64,000 bases of DNA from Flavobacteriales bacterium. GTDB taxonomy: Bacteria > Bacteroidota > Bacteroidia > Flavobacteriales_F > PHOS-HE28. The notes under the pieces are model-generated. The model did not search any database. It was not told the DNA's origin and was given only the letters and a program-made list of their open reading frames with translations. The stretch covers positions 2,307,964 to 2,371,963 of the forward strand of contig JAHCIA010000001.1 of assembly GCA_026129465.1 (NCBI GenBank). The letters are read 5' to 3'. A program made the position numbers and the translations under genes. This document shows, piece by piece, positions 18,580-27,116 of the stretch (the first letter of the stretch is position 1; each line of letters starts with the position of its first letter).

Positions 18580-19746
18580 ATGTCCACGCGCACCTTTCCC
18601 ATGACCGCCCAGACCATGTTCGGGTTCGAGGACCTCCTCGTGGCCGAATTGCGGGCCCTTGGGGCACAGGACATCGAGAAGCACAACCGGGCCGTCGCCT
18701 TCCGCGGGGATGAAGCCTGCATGTACCGGGCGAACCTCCAGTTGCGCACCGCCCTGCGCGTGCTGGTGCCCATCGGCTCCTTCCGCGTGGGCAATGAGGA
18801 GGACCTCTACCGGGGCATCAAGGACCTGGCGTGGGAGCGCTTCATGGGCGTGGATGACACACTCGCCGTGCACTGCACCCTGCACTCGGATCGCTTCAAC
18901 CATTCGCAATTCCTGGCCCTGAAAGCGAAGGATGCCATCGTGGACCGCTTCCGCGACCGTTTCGGACGCCGTCCCTCCGTGGATCTGGAGGAAGCCACCC
19001 TGCGCATCCACCTGCATGTGCATGGCGATGAATGCCTCGTGTCGCTGGACAGCAGCGGCGGCTCCCTGCACAAACGCGGCTACCGCGACCACACCAACCT
19101 GGCCCCGATGAACGAAGTGCTCGCCGCCGGGCTGGTGCTCCTCACCGGCTGGGATGGGCGCAGCGCCTTCGTGGACCCCATGTGCGGCAGCGGCACCCTC
19201 CTCATCGAGGCCGCCTTGATCGCCAGCAGGACCCCCCCCGGCAGCTACCGGAAGCGGTTCGGGTTCGAAGGCTGGAAGGACTTCGATGCGGCCTTGTGGA
19301 AAGAGGTGCGCGAGGAGGCCCAGGCGGGGATCGATCGGACCGCACGCCCGCTGATCCTGGGTGGCGAGATCAGCCCGCATGTGGCGCGCAAGGCGGAAAG
19401 CAACATCGCCAGCGCGGGCCTGAAGGATCGCATCCGCATCGTGAACAAGCCCTTCCAAGCATTGGAGCCGCCCGAAGGAACCGGTGTGATGGTCCTGAAC
19501 CCCCCCTACGGCGAGCGCATGGACAAGGAGGAGGACATCAACGCCCTGTACAAGATGATCGGCGACACGCTGAAACAGCGCTGGGCGGGCTGGACGGCCT
19601 GGATGATCACCAGCAACCTGGAAGCCGCCAAACAGGTGCGCCTCACCCCCAAGCCGCGCATCAAGGTGTTCAACGGGTCACTCGATTGCCGCTTCATGCG
19701 GTACGAGTTGTACAGCGGAACACGGAGGGTCTTCGACCGGACCTGA
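18580..19746 (+). CDS. THUMP-domain class I RNA methyltransferase (RlmL/UPF0020 type)
   Basis: A 388-residue cytoplasmic enzyme. An N-terminal ferredoxin-like/THUMP RNA-binding part (about 1-165) is followed by a Rossmann methyltransferase domain with the SAM site FVDPMCGSGTLLIEAA at about 194-210 and the catalytic NPPYGER motif near 308-314, which marks N2-guanine or related base methylation. It resembles the first half of E. coli RlmL, so 23S rRNA m2G is the likely product, but tRNA cannot be excluded. The second RlmL half (RlmK) is absent, as usual for such single-module proteins. It ends 11 bases from the convergent ruvB. Confidence 0.88.
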   Translation: MSTRTFPMTAQTMFGFEDLLVAELRALGAQDIEKHNRAVAFRGDEACMYRANLQLRTALRVLVPIGSFRVGNEEDLYRGIKDLAWERFMGVDDTLAVHCTLHSDRFNHSQFLALKAKDAIVDRFRDRFGRRPSVDLEEATLRIHLHVHGDECLVSLDSSGGSLHKRGYRDHTNLAPMNEVLAAGLVLLTGWDGRSAFVDPMCGSGTLLIEAALIASRTPPGSYRKRFGFEGWKDFDAALWKEVREEAQAGIDRTARPLILGGEISPHVARKAESNIASAGLKDRIRIVNKPFQALEPPEGTGVMVLNPPYGERMDKEEDINALYKMIGDTLKQRWAGWTAWMITSNLEAAKQVRLTPKPRIKVFNGSLDCRFMRYELYSGTRRVFDRT

Positions 19747-19757
19747 CGCTGCCCAAC

Positions 19758-20783
19758 TCACTCGAAAAGGTCGCCCGGCTTCACGCTGGGCACCCGGCCC
19801 AGATGGCGGTAGGCCCGTTCCGTGGCCTGTCGCCCGCGTGGGGTGCGTTGCAGGTAGCCTTCCATGATCAGAAAGGGCTCATACACCTCCTCGATGGTGC
19901 CTGCCTCCTCGCCCACGGCCGTGGCCACGGTGTTCAGTCCCACCGGTCCGCCGCCGAACTTGTCGATGATGGCGCCCAGGATGCGGTTGTCCATTTCATC
20001 CAGGCCGTGCGCATCCACGTTCAGGGCCTTGAGGGCATGCTGGGCGATGGGCAGCTCGATGGTGCCGTCGCTTTGGATCTGCGCGAAATCACGCACGCGG
20101 CGAAGCAGGGCGTTGGCGATGCGCGGTGTGCCACGGCTGCGGCGCGAGATCTCTTCCGCCGCCGTATCGATGATGGGCACGTTCAACAGACCGGCGCTGC
20201 GCTTGATGATGCCCTTGAGCGTGGCCGCGTCGTAGTAGTCCAGCCGGCTGTTGATGCCGAAGCGCGCGCGCAGCGGCGCCGTGAGCAGGCCGCTGCGCGT
20301 GGTGGCGCCCACCAGCGTGAAGGGGTTCAGCGCGATCTGCACCGTGCGCGCATTGGGGCCCGCATCGATCACCAGATCGATGCGGTAGTCCTCCATGGCG
20401 CTGTAGAGGTACTCCTCGATCACCGGCGTCAGGCGGTGGATCTCGTCGATGAAGAGCACATCGTGCGGCTCCAGGTTGGTGAGCAGGCCGGCCAGGTCGG
20501 CGGGCTTGTCCAGCACGGGTCCGCTGGTGATGCGGATGCCCACGCCCATTTCCTGGGCGATGATGTTGGCCAGGGTGGTCTTGCCCAGGCCGGGCGGGCC
20601 GTGCAGCAGCACGTGGTCCAACGCCTCGCCGCGTTGTTTGGCGGCCTGCACGAATACCTTCAGGTTGTCGGTGACGGCCTTCTGCCCGGCGAATTCATCG
20701 AAGCGCCGTGGACGCAGCACCTGTTCCATCTCCTTGTCGGAGGCGGCGCGCTGTTCCACACGCGGATCGAAGTGCTCGGGCAT
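19758..20783 (-). CDS. ruvB: Holliday junction branch migration helicase RuvB
   Basis: A 341-residue AAA+ motor of normal length that drives branch migration with RuvA. Visible are the N-terminal [12 protein letters not shown], Walker [10 protein letters not shown], Walker [11 protein letters not shown], the sensor TTRSGLL with the arginine-rich APLRARFG, and the C-terminal winged helix ending near [16 protein letters not shown] place the start at 20783 (MPEHFD). The frame stays open three codons further, but a TTG there would sit inside the -7 box. ruvA and ruvC are not in the window. Confidence 0.97.
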   Translation of the reverse strand: MPEHFDPRVEQRAASDKEMEQVLRPRRFDEFAGQKAVTDNLKVFVQAAKQRGEALDHVLLHGPPGLGKTTLANIIAQEMGVGIRITSGPVLDKPADLAGLLTNLEPHDVLFIDEIHRLTPVIEEYLYSAMEDYRIDLVIDAGPNARTVQIALNPFTLVGATTRSGLLTAPLRARFGINSRLDYYDAATLKGIIKRSAGLLNVPIIDTAAEEISRRSRGTPRIANALLRRVRDFAQIQSDGTIELPIAQHALKALNVDAHGLDEMDNRILGAIIDKFGGGPVGLNTVATAVGEEAGTIEEVYEPFLIMEGYLQRTPRGRQATERAYRHLGRVPSVKPGDLFE

Positions 20784-20789
20784 GATGGC

Positions 20790-20797
20790 CAAAGGTA
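20790..20797 (-). promoter_or_regulatory. -7 promoter box of ruvB
   Basis: TACCTTTG on the minus strand, an exact TAnnTTTG match. Its last base is only six bases before the ruvB ATG, so the mRNA would begin at or within a few bases of the start codon. Confidence 0.5.
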
Positions 20798-20852
20798 GCG
20801 CCGGGCATGGACCACGGGCAGAGGCACGTGGCTTCGCCCCTTCGCGGCCATT

Positions 20853-21263
20853 TCACTCCACCACCACCTTCGCCCCCGCGATCCAGCGCGTGTTGTCGTG
20901 CAGGTGGAGGTGGTAGGTACCGGTGGAGTGTTGCATGTTGAGAAAGTTGAGGGTTGTGGTCCTCTGACCAACGGGCTGCTCATGCACCAAACGCCCTGCT
21001 CCATCGGTCACCGTCATGCGCAAGCCGCCCTGCACCTGAAAACCTTCCGGCAGGCGCACCTCCACTTGCAGGGGCATGCCGCGCGGCACCGGGTTGGGCC
21101 ATACGTGCAGCGCATCGCGCAGGTTGGTGATCTGCACCTCCATGCCGGTGATGATGTGGCAGCCCGGCTCCAGGCGGCTAGATCCACCCATCGATGAGGC
21201 CACGGTGCGACAGCTGTAACATGGCCGCTGCCACGCCTCCTCCGGGCTCGTGGGGTGGCAGTG
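20853..21263 (-). pseudogene. Orphan T9SS type A sorting domain, in frame behind a beta-barrel gene
   Basis: After the TGA at 21264-21266 that ends the beta-barrel gene, the same frame stays open for 136 codons. It encodes a recognisable T9SS cargo tail: a segment with GGSSRLEPGCH (the kind of strand that precedes many such tails), then LHVWPNPVPRG, MTVTDGAGRLVHEQ and a final GTYHLHLHDN...AGAKVVVE. This is the Por-secretion/type A sorting domain with its PNP and GTY motifs. There is no signal peptide or passenger in this frame; the first usable start (GTG at 21203) would yield a bare tail. It is most likely the surviving 3' end of a deleted cargo gene, or less likely expressed by read-through of the TGA. 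Confidence 0.6.
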
Positions 21264-21890
21264 TCACTGCGGCCTCCGCAGATCGCGCCACAGATCGCCG
21301 AAGAAGATGCGCAGGCCGAAGGTGTAGATGGGCGCGTTGAGGCGCTCGCCGAGCTGGTCGCCGGTCTGCCACACCAGCCGGAAGCCCCAGCCTCCGGTGA
21401 GGGCGGCGTAGCGGAAAAAGCGGTACTGCACCACCATCACGGGTTCGTAGATCAGCAGGCCGGTGCGTTGCAGACGGCGCTTGCGGCCGCTGGCGTCGCG
21501 GTAGATGGTGCTGCCCGCGCCGATGCCCAATTGCACCGGCAGGCGCACCTCCCAGGGACCGCGCTGGTAGAAGGCGTAGTCCACGTAGGGGGTCACATAG
21601 CCGATGCGCAGGCGGGTGTTGGTGAGGCCCAGCTCGGGAATGAACCGTTCCCGTTCCACGGGCGTGAAGAGGAAGGCGTAGCCGATGCCGTACTGGAATC
21701 GGCCGGCGTGCTCCAGCCCCGCCTTGGCGCCCATCACCCGCACGTTGCGGTTGCTGATGAAGCCTCCGCGCACATCGAGTTTGGCCACGAAGCGCGGCTC
21801 CTGTTCCGCGAACAGCGAGATGCTGTCCAGCAGCTGCGCACGGGCGGGCAGGACGACCAGCAGCAGGAGCAGGACCGGCGGAAGGCGCAT
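21264..21890 (-). CDS. Outer-membrane beta-barrel protein, unknown function
   Basis: A 208-residue protein with a signal peptide (1-19, ending PARAQ). The mature part consists of alternating strands rich in Tyr, Arg and Gly (RFQYGIGYAFLF, YVTPYVDYAFYQRG, APIYTFGLRIFFGD) as in small outer-membrane barrels. A typical C-terminal aromatic strand is followed by a short polar tail (RDLRRPQ). It lies directly behind coxA on the same strand but beyond a strong terminator, so it is probably transcribed separately. It is immediately followed, in frame, by an orphan T9SS sorting domain. Confidence 0.7.
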   Translation of the reverse strand: MRLPPVLLLLLVVLPARAQLLDSISLFAEQEPRFVAKLDVRGGFISNRNVRVMGAKAGLEHAGRFQYGIGYAFLFTPVERERFIPELGLTNTRLRIGYVTPYVDYAFYQRGPWEVRLPVQLGIGAGSTIYRDASGRKRRLQRTGLLIYEPVMVVQYRFFRYAALTGGWGFRLVWQTGDQLGERLNAPIYTFGLRIFFGDLWRDLRRPQ

Positions 21891-21903
21891 GCCCCAAAGA
21901 ACG

Positions 21904-21932
21904 CAAAGCCCGCGCTGTTCGCGCGGGCTTTG
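21904..21932 (-). terminator. Terminator of the act-cox operon
   Basis: A perfect 12-bp stem (21904-21915 with 21921-21932) with a 5-base loop, flanked by AAA/TTT on both sides, 36 bases beyond the coxA stop. It should stop the long minus-strand transcript; it can also work on the plus strand. Confidence 0.8.
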
Positions 21933-21967
21933 TCCTCCCGAGGGTCGTCGACCCTTGGGACAAGGGA

Positions 21968-23752
21968 TCAGTGCTCCTCCTCGCCCTCTTCAATGGGCAC
22001 GGTCTGCGGCACGAAGTCCTCCGCCTTGCCGGGCTTGCTGTAGTCGTAGGGCCAGCGGTACACGGTGGGGATGGGTCCGGGCCAGTTGCCGTGGATGTGC
22101 TCCACCGGCGTGGTCCACTCCAGCGTGTTGCTGCGCCAGGGGTTCTGCACCGCCTTGGGTCCGCGCCACACGCTGTAGAAGAAGTTGTAGGTGAAGATCA
22201 CCTGGGCCAGCGCACCGGTGATGGCGAAGAAGGTCACCAGCACGTTCAGGTCGGTGACCCCGTCGAACATGGGGAACTCCGTGTAGCTGTAATAGCGGCG
22301 CGGGGCACCGGCCAGGCCGATGAAGTGCATGGGGAAGAAGACCCCGAAGGCGCAGATGAAGGTGATCCAGAAATGGGCATAGCCCAGCTTCGTGTTCATC
22401 ATCCTCCCGTACATCTTGGGGAACCAGTGGTACACCCCGGCGAACATGCCGAAGATGGCGCTCATGCCCATCACGATGTGGAAGTGGGCCACCACGAAGT
22501 AGGTGTCATGCACGTTGATGTCCAGCGCGCTGTCGGCCAGGATGATGCCCGTGAGACCGCCCGCGATGAAGGTGGCCACCAGGCCGATGCTGAACAGCAT
22601 GGCCGGCGTGAGCACGATGTTGCCCTTCCACAGCGTGGTGATGTAGTTGAACACCTTCACCGCCGATGGTATGGCGATGAGCAATGTGGTGAAGACGAAA
22701 ACGCTGCCCAGGAAGGGGTTCATGCCGGTGATGAACATGTGGTGGCCCCACACGATGAAGCTGAGGAAGCCGATCGCGAGGATGGAGCCGATCATGGCGC
22801 GGTAGCCGAAGATGGGTTTGCGCGCGTTGGTGGAGATGATCTCCGAGGTGATGCCCAGTGCGGGCAGCAGCACGATGTACACCTCCGGGTGGCCGAGGAA
22901 CCAGAAGAGGTGCTGGAAGAGGATGGGGCTGCCGCCCACCTGGTCCAGCGCTTCGCCGGCCACGTGGATGTCGCTCAGGTAGAAGCTGGTGCCCATGCTG
23001 CGGTCCATCAGCAGCAGCAGCGCGGCGCTGAGCAGCACGGGGAAGCTGAGGATGCCCAGCACGGCGGTGATGAAGATGGCCCAGATCGTCAGCGGCAGGC
23101 GGGTCATCTTCATGCCCTTGGTGCGCAGGTTCAGGATGGTGACCACGTAGTTGAGGCCGCCCATCAGCGAACTGGCGATGAAGAGCGTCATGCTCACCAG
23201 CCACAGCGTCATGCCCGCGCCGGAACCGGGTATCGTCTGGGGCAGCGCGCTCAGCGGCGGGTACACGGTCCATCCGCTGGAGGCCGGTCCGCCTTCCACG
23301 AAGAGCGAGGCGAGCATCACCATGCTGCTCATGAAGAAGAACCAGTAGCTGAGCATGTTGATGAAACCGCTGGCCATGTCGCGCGCGCCCACCTGCAAGG
23401 GGATGAGCAGGTTGGCGAAGGTGCCGGAGAGGCCGCCTGTGAGCACGAAGAACACCATGATGGTGCCGTGGATCGTGACCAGCGCCAGGTACATGTTGGG
23501 ATCAAGCACACCGCCCGGTGCCCACTTGTCGCCCAGGAAGAAGTTGGCGAAGGCGAAGCCCTCGCCGGGCCAGGCCAGCTGCAGGCGGAAGAGGATGGAC
23601 ATGATCACCGCCACCCAGGCCATGAAGATGGCCGTGACCAGGAATTGCTTCCCGATCATCTTGTGGTCCTGCGAGAAGATCCACTTCGAGATGAAGCTCT
23701 CCTCGTGGTGGTGTGCGTGGTGCGCGTCGTGCGCGGTGGTGCTGGCGCCCAT
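21968..23752 (-). CDS. coxA: Cytochrome c oxidase subunit I (heme-copper oxidase)
   Basis: A 594-residue inner-membrane protein with about 12 helices. It binds the low-spin heme and the binuclear heme/CuB centre where oxygen is reduced. The CuB ligand and cross-linked Tyr motif GHPEVYI, the paired His of WGHHMF and the terminal heme ligands in HDTYFVVAHFHIVMG are intact. A His-rich N-terminus (HDAHHAHHHEE) precedes the first helix and may bind metal. It follows coxB by 19 bases and is the last gene of the act-cox operon; subunit III is not in the window. Confidence 0.95.
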   Translation of the reverse strand: MGASTTAHDAHHAHHHEESFISKWIFSQDHKMIGKQFLVTAIFMAWVAVIMSILFRLQLAWPGEGFAFANFFLGDKWAPGGVLDPNMYLALVTIHGTIMVFFVLTGGLSGTFANLLIPLQVGARDMASGFINMLSYWFFFMSSMVMLASLFVEGGPASSGWTVYPPLSALPQTIPGSGAGMTLWLVSMTLFIASSLMGGLNYVVTILNLRTKGMKMTRLPLTIWAIFITAVLGILSFPVLLSAALLLLMDRSMGTSFYLSDIHVAGEALDQVGGSPILFQHLFWFLGHPEVYIVLLPALGITSEIISTNARKPIFGYRAMIGSILAIGFLSFIVWGHHMFITGMNPFLGSVFVFTTLLIAIPSAVKVFNYITTLWKGNIVLTPAMLFSIGLVATFIAGGLTGIILADSALDINVHDTYFVVAHFHIVMGMSAIFGMFAGVYHWFPKMYGRMMNTKLGYAHFWITFICAFGVFFPMHFIGLAGAPRRYYSYTEFPMFDGVTDLNVLVTFFAITGALAQVIFTYNFFYSVWRGPKAVQNPWRSNTLEWTTPVEHIHGNWPGPIPTVYRWPYDYSKPGKAEDFVPQTVPIEEGEEEH

Positions 23753-23771
23753 GGCTCGATTATGCTTGCGT

Positions 23772-25010
23772 TCAGTTCATGCGCAGGGCGGCCTGTGCGC
23801 CGTTGCCCGCGTCCCCGCCTTCCCCGGCCTTCGCCTCCTCAGCGGCCTGGAAAGGCTTCTTCATGGCCTCGGTGTACCAGGCCTCGTACTCGGCGGCGGT
23901 GGTCACCGTCAATGGCATCTGCATGTTGTAATGGCTGGCCCCGCAGATCTTGTTGCACAGCAAAATGAAGTCGAAGTTCTGGTCCTTCATGATGTGCGTG
24001 CGCATGCTGTCCGTGGTGATCGTGGGCACCATCTTCATGCGGGTGGTCATGCCCGGCACGGCGTTCATCTGCGAGCGCAGGTGGGGGATGTAGGCGCTGT
24101 GGATCACATCGCGGCTGCGGATCAGCAGCAGGGCCTCCTGGCCCTTGGGCAGGTAGAAGTCCTTGGTCACCACATCATCGCGGCCGGCGAAATAGGGACT
24201 GGCCTGACCCTTCTCCTCGATGTCCAGCTCCATGGTGGTGCGCAGGTTCAATAAGCGTGCACGATGGCGGCGGAGTCTTTCGGCCTGATCGTTCATCTCG
24301 GCGATGCGCGAGGCGGGCAGCACCTCCTTCATCGCCAGTTCCAATCCGGCGATCTCCTCCTCCATCTCCGCCAGGCGGCCGGCCACGCTCTCTGGCGTGG
24401 CGATGCCCAGCGGGTTGGTGCCATTGATCAGGCGGAAATCCGTGGCGCCGAGGATGCCGTCCCCACCGGGGTAGCGCGCGGTCCAGTCGAACTGCTTGGC
24501 ATAGAGCTCCACCTCCAGGGCATCAGGGCCGGGCGCATCGGTGATGCGGTTCCAGGTGGTGAGGCCGTAGATGATGATCACGGCCAGCACGGCGGCGGGG
24601 ATCACCGTCCAGATCAGCTCCAGCTTGTTGTTGTGCGGGTACCAGAACGCGCGGCGGTCCTTGCTGTGGATGTACTTGGCGGCGAAGACGAAGAGCAGCA
24701 CGTTGGTGATGACGAAGGCGATGATCAGGATGATCCAGTTGAAGTTCAGGAGCCAGTCGGTGTCCACCCCGTGCTCGCTGGCGGCCACCGGCAGCATCCG
24801 GTCCTTGTAGCGCAGCCACAGCCACAGGAAGAAGCCGAAGTAGGCGATCATGAAGACCCACATCAGACGGGCATTCATGCGGTTGTCCGCCGCGGAGATC
24901 TCCTCCTCGCGTTTGCCGCGCAGGCGCGAGGTGAGTTCATAGACCCGCACCAACTGGGCGATCGCCAGGATGCCCAGGAGAATGACGAGCAGTATCAGCA
25001 ACTTGGTCAT
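23772..25010 (-). CDS. coxB: Cytochrome c oxidase subunit II (CuA)
   Basis: A 412-residue subunit that accepts electrons at CuA and passes them to subunit I. Four hydrophobic segments (about 3-25, 47-68, 86-113, 131-153) precede the periplasmic cupredoxin domain, two more than the classical protein. The CuA set is visible as VIHSAYIP (His near 304) and CNKICGASHYNM (near 350-361); the usual middle Glu is Lys here, which only affects a backbone ligand. A charged helical insertion of about 50 residues (205-257) interrupts the cupredoxin domain. The start overlaps the stop of the 50-codon upstream gene (ATGA), so translation is coupled. It follows actF in the operon. Confidence 0.93.
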   Translation of the reverse strand: MTKLLILLVILLGILAIAQLVRVYELTSRLRGKREEEISAADNRMNARLMWVFMIAYFGFFLWLWLRYKDRMLPVAASEHGVDTDWLLNFNWIILIIAFVITNVLLFVFAAKYIHSKDRRAFWYPHNNKLELIWTVIPAAVLAVIIIYGLTTWNRITDAPGPDALEVELYAKQFDWTARYPGGDGILGATDFRLINGTNPLGIATPESVAGRLAEMEEEIAGLELAMKEVLPASRIAEMNDQAERLRRHRARLLNLRTTMELDIEEKGQASPYFAGRDDVVTKDFYLPKGQEALLLIRSRDVIHSAYIPHLRSQMNAVPGMTTRMKMVPTITTDSMRTHIMKDQNFDFILLCNKICGASHYNMQMPLTVTTAAEYEAWYTEAMKKPFQAAEEAKAGEGGDAGNGAQAALRMN

Positions 25011-25159
25011 CGTTCGTGTACCATTTCAACCCTCGAAGGCGGGCGGTTGTTCTTGCGTTCGTTGGCCTGCGGCACGGGCACCGGCACCGCGCGAGGCTCC
25101 CGCTTGGTGAGCAGGGCCGCGAGGTTGCGGAGCAGGTCCTTGGCGCGCATGGCGATCAT
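25007..25159 (-). CDS. Small 50-residue protein between actF and coxB, unknown function
   Basis: This short gene is joined on both sides by 4-base ATGA overlaps: its ATG overlaps the actF stop, and its stop overlaps the coxB ATG. The product starts MIAMRAKDLLRNLAALLTKR, a basic amphipathic helix, followed by a Pro/Val run (AVPVPVP) and a basic, Asn-rich end. It has no membrane helix and no heme or metal motif. Most third codon positions are G or C as in the neighbours. I know no family for it. It may be an oxidase assembly or linker peptide, or simply a translational bridge between actF and coxB. Confidence 0.6.
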   Translation of the reverse strand: MIAMRAKDLLRNLAALLTKREPRAVPVPVPQANERKNNRPPSRVEMVHER

Positions 25160-26421
25160 ATCTGGTGGTGCACGCTTTCCTCCAGGAAGGGGTGGTCCAC
25201 CGGGGTGAGTGGCGCTTCGGCCAGGGTCTTGAGGACGCGCATGATGAAGGCGCCGAGGAAGAGGGTGAACATGCCCACTTCGAGCAGGCCCACGCCGTGG
25301 AACTCCTTGCCCAGCGCGCCGGGCATCACCACCAGGATGATGTCCAGCCAATGGCCGATGAAGACCACCGCGCCCACACCGATGAGGAAGCGGGCGTTGC
25401 GCTTGGCGTCGCGGCTCATCAGCAACACCATGGGCACGGCGAAATTGATGAAGAACACCGTCCACATCAGACCGGGATGCTCGCCGATGCGCTGCTGGAA
25501 GTAGGTGATCTCCTCGGGGATGTTGCTGTACCAGATCAGCATGAACTGGCTGAAGTAGAGATAGGTCCACAGGAAGCTGATGGCGAAGACCCACTTGCCC
25601 ATGTCGTGGATGTGGCTGCTGTTCACCTGGGGCAGATGGCCCTTGCGCTTCAGGTAGAGCACGATGACCACGGCGGTGATCATGGCGCTGACCCACATGC
25701 CGCTGAAAACATACCAGCCGAAGAGGGTGCTGAACCAGTGCGCGTCGATGCTCATGAGCCAATCCCAGGCGAGGGTGCTGCTGAACACGGCGAAGAACAC
25801 CAGGAAGAGGGCGCCGCGGCGGTACATCAGCTTGTGGGTCTTCACGAGCTGTTCACCGCTCTGCTTGTCCATCTCCAGACTGCGCTGGCGGAACCAACGG
25901 GCGAAGAAGACGAATACGCCGAGATAAAGCAGCGTGCGAAGCCAGAAGAAGGGCAGGTTCAGGAAGGCGCTTTTTCCGGCGATGAGGGCATCATAATTCG
26001 GGTTGGCCACCGCGCCGGGGTCGCTGGCCTGGGCGGGTTTCGCGTCGGCGCCTTCGCCGATCACGTATTCGTGGTAAAGTGAGCCGTCCATCCAGTGGTA
26101 GAGATGGTTCAGGTGCGCGCTGCTGGCGATGAACACGAGCAGCAACACGAAGGCCCCTACCGGGATCCACCCCAGGATGGCCTCATGCACGCGGCGTACC
26201 AGCACGTACCAGGCGGTCTCCGTGGCGTTCTGCAACGCGTAGAAGAAGAGTGCGCCCAGGCCGATGCCGAGGAAGAAGAAACCGTTGACGAGCAGATTGG
26301 CCCAGGTGCGCTGATGGTGGTCGCTATGGTCGCCGAGCATGCCGACCAGCGTGGCCACCGCGCCCAGGACGATCAGCGCCAAGGCGATGCCGCGGGCCCG
26401 TTTGCTGAAGGTGAAGTTCAT
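25156..26421 (-). CDS. actF: Alternative complex III subunit ActF (quinol:cytochrome c oxidoreductase membrane subunit)
   Basis: A 421-residue polytopic inner-membrane protein with about ten helices (GIALALIVLGAVATLVG near the start, then regularly spaced hydrophobic runs). It is homologous to the NrfD-like ActC but shorter and, in solved complexes, packs beside it. It lacks cofactors of its own and belongs to the complex that oxidises menaquinol and reduces cytochrome c or the oxidase directly. The start at 26421 (MNFTFSKRARG) is chosen because the helical part begins there. The stop overlaps the start of the small downstream gene. Confidence 0.92.
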   Translation of the reverse strand: MNFTFSKRARGIALALIVLGAVATLVGMLGDHSDHHQRTWANLLVNGFFFLGIGLGALFFYALQNATETAWYVLVRRVHEAILGWIPVGAFVLLLVFIASSAHLNHLYHWMDGSLYHEYVIGEGADAKPAQASDPGAVANPNYDALIAGKSAFLNLPFFWLRTLLYLGVFVFFARWFRQRSLEMDKQSGEQLVKTHKLMYRRGALFLVFFAVFSSTLAWDWLMSIDAHWFSTLFGWYVFSGMWVSAMITAVVIVLYLKRKGHLPQVNSSHIHDMGKWVFAISFLWTYLYFSQFMLIWYSNIPEEITYFQQRIGEHPGLMWTVFFINFAVPMVLLMSRDAKRNARFLIGVGAVVFIGHWLDIILVVMPGALGKEFHGVGLLEVGMFTLFLGAFIMRVLKTLAEAPLTPVDHPFLEESVHHQI

Positions 26422-26443
26422 CGCTGCTGTTGCGTTATCGCGT

Positions 26444-27109
26444 TCAGTTCGCCGCCATGGCCCCGGGCATCTGGCCACCGGCCTGCAGATATTTCACGTA
26501 CTGCACCACCAGCCAGCGCTCCTCCTTGTCGAGTTGTGAGGCGTGGCTGCCCATGGCGCCCTTGCCGTGGGTGAGGGTGTGGTACATCTTGCCCTCGGGC
26601 AATTCCTTCAACTGCGCACCATCGTAAGCGGGCGGTTGAGGATACTTGTCGTTGGAGCGCTGGACGGCGGGTCCGTCGCCCTGGCCCTTTTCGCCGTGGC
26701 AGTGCTGGCAGAACTTGCCGTAGATCACCTTGCCCTTCTCCACGGTGGCCTCGGTCATGGCGACGGGGCTCTTCAACTCGCGGCCGGCCTGCTCATAACC
26801 GTCGGGCGTGTTCGGGTAGGGATAGGGCATCATGAACTCCGCCTTGGCGGGATCCGCCGCGAAGGGGATGGTGCCGTCGGCCGGTCTGCGCGCGCTGGGG
26901 CGCTCGCGCTGCTCACGCGCCAGGTCCTCGCCGTAGTGGTAGGGGTCCTGGCCGAAGTCCACATAGGCCTCGATGGCGGGGCTGCGGTACATGTCGGGCA
27001 TGTACTCCACGCCGGGGCTGTTGGGGTCGCGGCCGCAGGAACTCAGCAGCAGCAGCACCGTGGCCGTGGCCAGGGCGCCGAGGGTGATCGTGTGCATGTG
27101 CCTGGTCAT
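26444..27109 (-). CDS. actE: Alternative complex III subunit ActE (lipoprotein monoheme cytochrome c)
   Basis: A 221-residue lipoprotein. A signal with lipobox LLSSC near residue 24 is followed by an N-terminal extension and one cytochrome c domain with the heme site CQHCHGEKGQGDG; methionine residues that could be the distal ligand lie further on (GKGAMGSHA). It carries electrons out of the multiheme ActA of the complex in the periplasm. The start at 27109 (MTRHMHTITLG) lies 7 bases after actD. Order and size match ActE of other Bacteroidota. Confidence 0.92.
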   Translation of the reverse strand: MTRHMHTITLGALATATVLLLLSSCGRDPNSPGVEYMPDMYRSPAIEAYVDFGQDPYHYGEDLAREQRERPSARRPADGTIPFAADPAKAEFMMPYPYPNTPDGYEQAGRELKSPVAMTEATVEKGKVIYGKFCQHCHGEKGQGDGPAVQRSNDKYPQPPAYDGAQLKELPEGKMYHTLTHGKGAMGSHASQLDKEERWLVVQYVKYLQAGGQMPGAMAAN

Positions 27110-27116
27110 CGCGCGC

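Noticed and set aside
23930-23965. CuA motif with Lys in place of the usual Glu (CNKIC) as a sign of a dead oxidase
   Set aside because: That residue contributes only its backbone carbonyl, both Cys, the His and Met are present, and the rest of the operon is intact.
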